Assembly: GCF_000346465.2 (NCBI RefSeq)
Contig: NC_034015.1
Location: forward strand, 1,343,709 to 1,407,708
Reading direction: 5' to 3'
DNA: 64,000 nucleotides
Source of the DNA: Prunus persica
Taxonomy: Eukaryota; Streptophyta; Magnoliopsida; Rosales; Rosaceae
Shown piece after piece: positions 59,280 through 64,000 of the stretch (the stretch's first letter is position 1; each line of letters begins with the position of its first letter). The notes beneath the pieces were generated by a model. It was not told the DNA's origin. It worked only from the letters and a program-made list of their open reading frames with translations, and did no database searches. The position numbers and the translations under genes were made by a program.

Positions 59280-59712
59280 CCTGGGTATGAGGTTTGTGGG
59301 AGCGCTTGAGTTTTTGGAACGGATTCATACGGTGAATTATCATCTACATAAATGGATTCACTCATTCGATGAGCGTTCATAGAGGGGGAGGATTGGAACC
59401 CTTCAAAGGGTTGCCACTTATGAGCATGTTGGACAACATTCCAATAGTGGTCAAGGGAGAATGCTTTCTTGAACCTCTCGAAAAAAAGTCGCTTTGCATC
59501 AATAATCTACATATATTATATGAAAGAATTTAAATTAGTTGACAAAATATTAATTGGCAAAATAAATTAACAAATTAATAAATTATAAAACTCACATTGT
59601 CCATTTTATTTTGGCCACTCTTGTTTAACCTTGCCACTTGAGTAAGACATTATGAGAATTTGTTGCACAATTAGGAGATGTTCGTCCAACGCAATTTCAA
59701 GCTTTTTGATGA
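59280..59712 (-). pseudogene. Harbinger ORF1 N-terminal part, minus strand
   Basis: Blocks in order on the minus strand: QVARLNKSGQNKMDN with a GTGAG donor near 59596, an intron, then DAKRLFFERFKKAFSLDHYW, HKWQPFEGF and DDNSPYESVPKTQALP. This is the Myb/SANT-like ORF1 pattern (helix with FxLDHYWNVV and a conserved P). It continues into unrelated sequence after SYPGQ (59270). Probably the missing front part of the fragment at 54636-55075. Confidence 0.6.
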
Positions 59713-59719
59713 CCTTACT

Positions 59720-61910
59720 TGTAATAACCCAAACCTAATTTAATTTTTAATTATTAATTTATTGGAAGAAAAGACTAAAATACCCCTAGAATAATTTATT
59801 AGGTTTAACGTTGACCTTTTGACTGGAAAGGAATTTGAAAATTCCGATTATACGGTTGCGTAAATCACGTCGAATCGAGTCCATAGACACGTAGTGGGCT
59901 CGAATTGGAGTTATAACGAGGAAAATACAATCAAAATATGTTGAGGGGCAAAATTATAATTTTTACAAGTCATATTTTAAAATCTGATTCTTCTATCTCT
60001 CTCCCTCTCACTCTCTCTGTCCCCCACGACCAAAAACCCCCTCCCCCGATATTCTGAAACAGCCGTAAGGCTTAGAGACTCATTGTCGTCGCCACCGTGA
60101 ACCACTGGCCACAAGAACGGACCTATTCGAACCGCCGTCCTTCCCCCATCCTGTCCCAACCAGTTTCACCCATCGCCGACCACGGAGCTCCCCAGAAACT
60201 GGAGAAAAGTAGCTGGTTTTTGTTCGATTTTTCACAGCTTCGATCCCTCTCCTCCGGCCACCAAACCGGATCTGTGAGGTATGGATTCTCACCTATTTTT
60301 CGTGCTCTAGCTGATGGTTGGGTAGGTTTTCATCAATTTGTAGTGTAGGTAATCCAATTTTGAACCCAAAACTCAACCGGATTTTGGGCTGAGATTCCGG
60401 GCACTTCCGGCCATTTTTCAAGGTATGTACAAGAAGAAAAGTGATTCCAAATGAGGTTTTGCACCTAGGGTAGGAAGCTTATCCTGCAGTTTGGAGTTTT
60501 TCGGCAGCCAAAATTTACCCAGGGGAGCTACGCACTGCCCGCGAGTGCGGTGGCGCGTGGACTAGGTAATGGACCGTCATTATGTCCTAAAATGTTCTCC
60601 TGGTCCTCACGAGCATGTAGGTACTTTCAGATTCCAATTTGGTTAACGTTTGAACCCCGAACAGATCACGCCTATTGTGCTATTTTCGGGTTCGATGCAT
60701 TTGAACCGTTGGATCGTAATCAATTAATATATGTTGATCTAGACAATTCCAGGATCATATAGGATTCAACGGATCGTGAATTGGAGTCTCGGATACTCCG
60801 AAATCGCGAACCCTAGGGTTCAATAACCATAATCTTGAGATCGTGATCAATCCGACCGTCCGATTTGGAACAAACTTGCAAGACATCATTATTACAATAT
60901 GTAGAACCTACAAAAACTCTCGGATTGTCAATTGGAGGTCGTGGACCCCACGGGATCCCGGGTTGACCAATATGGAAGTTTATTGCTTAGCTAGTCTCGC
61001 ATCTTTTCAGACAGTTCTAACCATCCGAAATGCTTAAATGGGCATAGGAATGATCTTAAATTTGGTGCACGTACTCTTAGTAGCTGGGGGTCAAGGTTTT
61101 AGGATTAAATATTTATGTTGAGTATTTTTATTGATTAAATATTTATGATGGCTTAAATACGTACTCGGGCACCAGCTGACCCATATGAGGGACCTTCAAA
61201 AAGTCTAGCTAGCTTAGACCCTCTGTGAGTGGACTTTTGTTTTATAAATGATTTTTTTGCAATAGAATTTCATTATTCGATATTGAATAAGTTTTATTGG
61301 TGGTGATTTTCCTAGCATGATTGATGAATTTAAATATTTTTATTTATATGTTGCCTAGTTGAATATGTTTAAAGGGGTATGGAAAGTAAGAATTGAGATA
61401 AATTGTTGGATTGAGTGGCAGCAGAATTTGAGGATAATTAAGAAATAGTTTTATAAATTTCAATCATTTTCAGAAACATATATTTATTTTAAAAACCACC
61501 CTAGTTACCCAAGGTTGCCTTCGGATTAAAAATGTTGCCTTCGAAATAAAAGTTGCCTTCAGATAAATTGGTTGCCTTCGGATATGACGATGCCCACGGA
61601 CATCCTAGTTGCCTTCGGTTTTGTCAGCGCCGTTGACATTTGCCCCACGAGTTTCAGAGACGCACGAACCGTGGGAGCGAGGAATGCGGATCAGGCCGAC
61701 TAAATGTCCCCTAAATTCTGCGAGGATTGTGGCTCGGGTCGACTTTGTGTTTCCTGAGGCTTGCGAGGACGTGTCACTTCAGTGCCATGAGGAATTGACG
61801 GAAATAAAATGGGAATACCTAGGTGGTAGAGAAATATTTATTTTTTCAACATTTAAACTGTTTGATGATTTCTGTGAGTGTGTGAATTGTTCTATAAATA
61901 TAAATATGCG
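59720..61910 (+). repeat. LTR-like repeat, copy 1 (TGTAATAACCC start)
   Basis: Begins TGTAATAACCCAAACC. The first 600 bases align with copy 2 at 61911. The part 60270-60830 aligns with the CACTA interior at 4330-3640. No gag or pol. Copy 2 starts immediately where copy 1 ends, and no primer binding site lies between them. The words GTTGCCTTCGGAT recur five times at 61513-61615. Confidence 0.6.
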
Positions 61911-62503
61911 TGTAATAACCCAAACCTTAATTAATATTTAACTATTAAACTATTAAGAGGAAAGGACACTTTTGCTCTTAGAATATTCTAGTAAAGGAAA
62001 AGTTGACTTTTTGATTGAGAAAGAATTTGACTATTCCACATGCATAGTTGCGTAGAGCGCGATGAAACGAGTCCGTAGACATGGAGTGGACTCGAATCGG
62101 AGTTGTAACGAATAAAATACGGTCAAAATACCTAGAAGGGCAAAATGGTAATTTTGAAATCAGGATTTTTTTTTGAAAACTAACTCTCTCTCTCTCTCTC
62201 CTCCCTCACTCTTCTCTGTCAACCAGCAGCCCCCCCTCCTGTTTTTAACCCGTCACCTTCTCTCCTCCATAACCATCGCCACTGTGAACCACCGGCCACG
62301 AGACTAGATCCGTTCGAACCGTCATCCTTCCCCCGTCCCGTCTCGACCAGCCTCAACCGTCGCCGACCACGCAGCTCGTCGGAAACTGGAGAAAACTCGC
62401 CGATTTTCATTCGATTTTCCAGGCTTTCGTTCTCCGTCATCCAGCCACCAAATCGGATGAGTGAGGTATGATTTTCTAGCTATTTTCCATACTCTAGCTG
62501 CTA
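61911..62503 (+). repeat. LTR-like repeat, copy 2, truncated
   Basis: Aligns with 59720-60319 over TGTAATAACCCAAACC, GTTGCGTA, the CT-rich tract and CGTCGCCGACCACG-type sequence. Similarity stops after ACTCTAGCTG (62500), and the sequence joins the flank of the broken HARBI1-like gene. Confidence 0.75.
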
Positions 62504-62643
62504 AAATGGAGGGGATGTAGAAACAGACTAAAATGTCTAACTTATTAGATACTAAATAGATATGAAAAGGTTAAACAAGAAGAACCTGGATGTCCTATAG
62601 TCTAACATTATGCCAGTATATAAACCTAAAGAAAAAGAAGGCG

Positions 62644-63380
62644 TGCCAAACCCATGTATCAAAACCAGCAACTGCTTCCAGGATGATACTTTTCTACCCT
62701 TTTCTATTTTCGTAATCCCCTTGCCAAGCAGTTGGACAATTTTTCCATTGCCAGTGCATGCAGTCAATGCTACCAATCATGCCAGGAAATCCTCGAGACT
62801 CAGCTTTTTGGAGAAGCCGTTGCAGGTCCTTGGGCGTAGGTCTGCGTAGATAGTCTCTGGTGTACAGAGTTTCCACTGCATCACAAAATCGCACCAAGCT
62901 CTTCAAAACAGTGGACTTCCCCATCCGGGCAATCTCATCCACCTGATCAGCAGATGACCCATACGCCAACATTCGTATCACAGCTGTGAACTTCTGCTCT
63001 GGAAGAAGTCCCAAATTTTCAGCGCAATTTCCCTTTTGAACAAAATATTCATCATAATTGCAAATATCATGCATGATTTTATTGAACAAATGGGGTTGCA
63101 TTCTATATCTCCTTCGAAAATGAACATCAGAGTACAGAGATTGTGGGATAAAATAATCTTTCATAAGATTCTTACCCCGATAATGTCTATATCTGTCCAC
63201 ATTTGGGCCACGGCCTTCTCGTGAACCACAGCGACTCTGGTTTTCTTCCTCCAGCAAAGCAACTGTTATGCCAAGTTGCTCATCTAGTTCTCTCTGCGCC
63301 CTTTTGCTTGCAGCTCGTCTATGCATTCTTTCTCTAGTTTCTCGCTCTTGCCTCTCCAAAACCTCTTGCATGTTTGCCAT
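62644..63380 (-). pseudogene. HARBI1-like transposase, C-terminal half missing
   Basis: Minus strand from MANMQEVLERQERETRERMH. Intact through residue 228: a charged N-terminal helix, FRRRYRMQPHLFNKIMHDIC, the helix-turn-helix LLPEQKFTAVIRMLAYGSSA, DEIARMGKSTVLKSLVRFCD and the first catalytic Asp in GMIGSIDCMHWQWKNCP. Then TAG (62694-62696) replaces a Gln codon in KG-x-KSIILEAVAG, and soon after WHAFF (about 62644) the similarity ends. The second Asp and the Glu are absent. It is a different lineage from those at 18 and 21 kb (N-terminus and motifs differ) and is close to cellular-looking plant HARBI1-type genes. Confidence 0.85.
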
Positions 63381-63405
63381 TGAGAATGGAGAATGAAATC
63401 TAAAA

Positions 63406-64000
63406 TATGAGAAATGGAAATTTAGAGAAGAACTAGTGTGGTAGGTATGAGCTGAACCTCTGGTTTTATAGAAAAATGGAGACAGATAGATATGACACGC
63501 GGCACAATCTTATAGGGTGAAAATCTTATCCGAAATTTGAAATTCAAATGAAATTTGAAATTTGAAATTTATCTGAAATTTGAAATTTGAAATTTATCTG
63601 AATTTTGAATTTCGAAATGTATCTGAAATTTGACATTTTGAATTTATTTGAAATTTGAATTTTGAAATGTATCTGAAATTTATCTGAAATTTGAAACCGA
63701 AAATCTTATCCGATATGAATAGTATTGACACGTAGGAACCCAAAAATCTTATCCGAAAATATTATCCAAATTAATTGTTTAAGTAAACAAAGTTGTGAAA
63801 AAAAACAAAAAAAATGAATAGTATTTGCCATGACAAGCCTAAACTGCTGGAAATACACTTTGCTGGATGGGGCTAGGGCAGCCATTATTCACGTGAATAG
63901 TAGCCGCGTATCATATCTATCTGTCTACATTTTTCTATAAAACCAGAGGTTCAGCTCATACCTCCCACAACAGTTCTTCTCTACATTTCCATTTCTCATA
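63406..64000. repeat. Large inverted repeat at the window edge
   Basis: Arms 63406-63503 and 63903-64000 are each 98 bp, have no indels and differ at about six positions. The left arm is the 5' flank of the HARBI1-like gene (start codon at 63380). The spacer of 399 bp has the AT-rich tandem tract and a MITE-like region. Confidence 0.9.
63531..63705. repeat. AT-rich tandem tract (GAAATTTGAAATTTATCT)
   Basis: Degenerate repetitions of TGAAATTTGAAATTT and ATCTGAAATTTGAA, about 25-28 bp per unit, within the inverted repeat spacer. Confidence 0.85.

Overview
This is a 64 kb stretch of nuclear DNA from a flowering plant, almost certainly a eudicot. The evidence is split genes with GT-AG introns, CACTA, PIF/Harbinger and hAT-type DNA transposons, a tRNA-derived SINE, Ty3/gypsy Tat-lineage LTR sequences and plant-specific families (DUF639, p23-2). 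The repeat style resembles Rosaceae, but that is an impression. I see no rRNA or tRNA gene, CRISPR array or bacterial feature.

Layout. (1) 1-871: the end of a hAT-like element, then a degraded coding remnant. (2) 875-11145: a complete CACTA (En/Spm) transposon with matching ATT target duplications, a TNPA-like gene and a TNP2 transposase gene broken by several lesions. (3) 11507-13349: a Harbinger MITE and a SINE with a 12-bp target duplication. (4) 13735-23133: two PIF/Harbinger units in tandem, each with an ORF1 and a transposase pseudogene; ORF1 of the first is split by a 2.4 kb LTR-like insertion. (5) 23630-32247: a Tat-type LTR retrotransposon with exact AATGT duplications, gag deleted, a decayed pol, an antisense ORF, and beside that ORF an array of repeats carrying TGACGTCA palindromes. 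(6) 34413-35196: a broken copy of an IMP1-type inner membrane peptidase. (7) 36728-39655: a nested transposon pair. (8) 39858-45078: an apparently functional ten-exon DUF639 membrane protein gene, plus strand. (9) 45871-50310: an apparently functional five-exon p23-2 HSP90 co-chaperone gene, minus strand and convergent with DUF639. (10) 50527-51116: a Harbinger MITE just upstream of p23. (11) 53162-64000: Harbinger pseudogenes, a solo LTR, tandem LTR-like repeats, and a truncated HARBI1-like gene whose 5' flank is mirrored at the window edge.

Only two host genes look functional (DUF639 and p23), and both have transposons within a few hundred bases of their starts. Everything else is mobile DNA or remnants. 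The transposons are related to one another: the MITE at 11507 shares both ends with the 13735-23133 composite, the MITE at 50527 shares sequence with the flank of the 62.6-63.4 kb transposase gene, the solo LTR at 56321 is related to the Tat LTR, and the leader of the CACTA TNPA-like gene is homologous to the LTR-like repeat at 60.27-60.83 kb. No clearly new biological system is evident. The strongest leads are the TGACGTCA array at the antisense ORF, the shared LTR-like leader in CACTA, and the MITE with bZIP-type sites in the p23 promoter.
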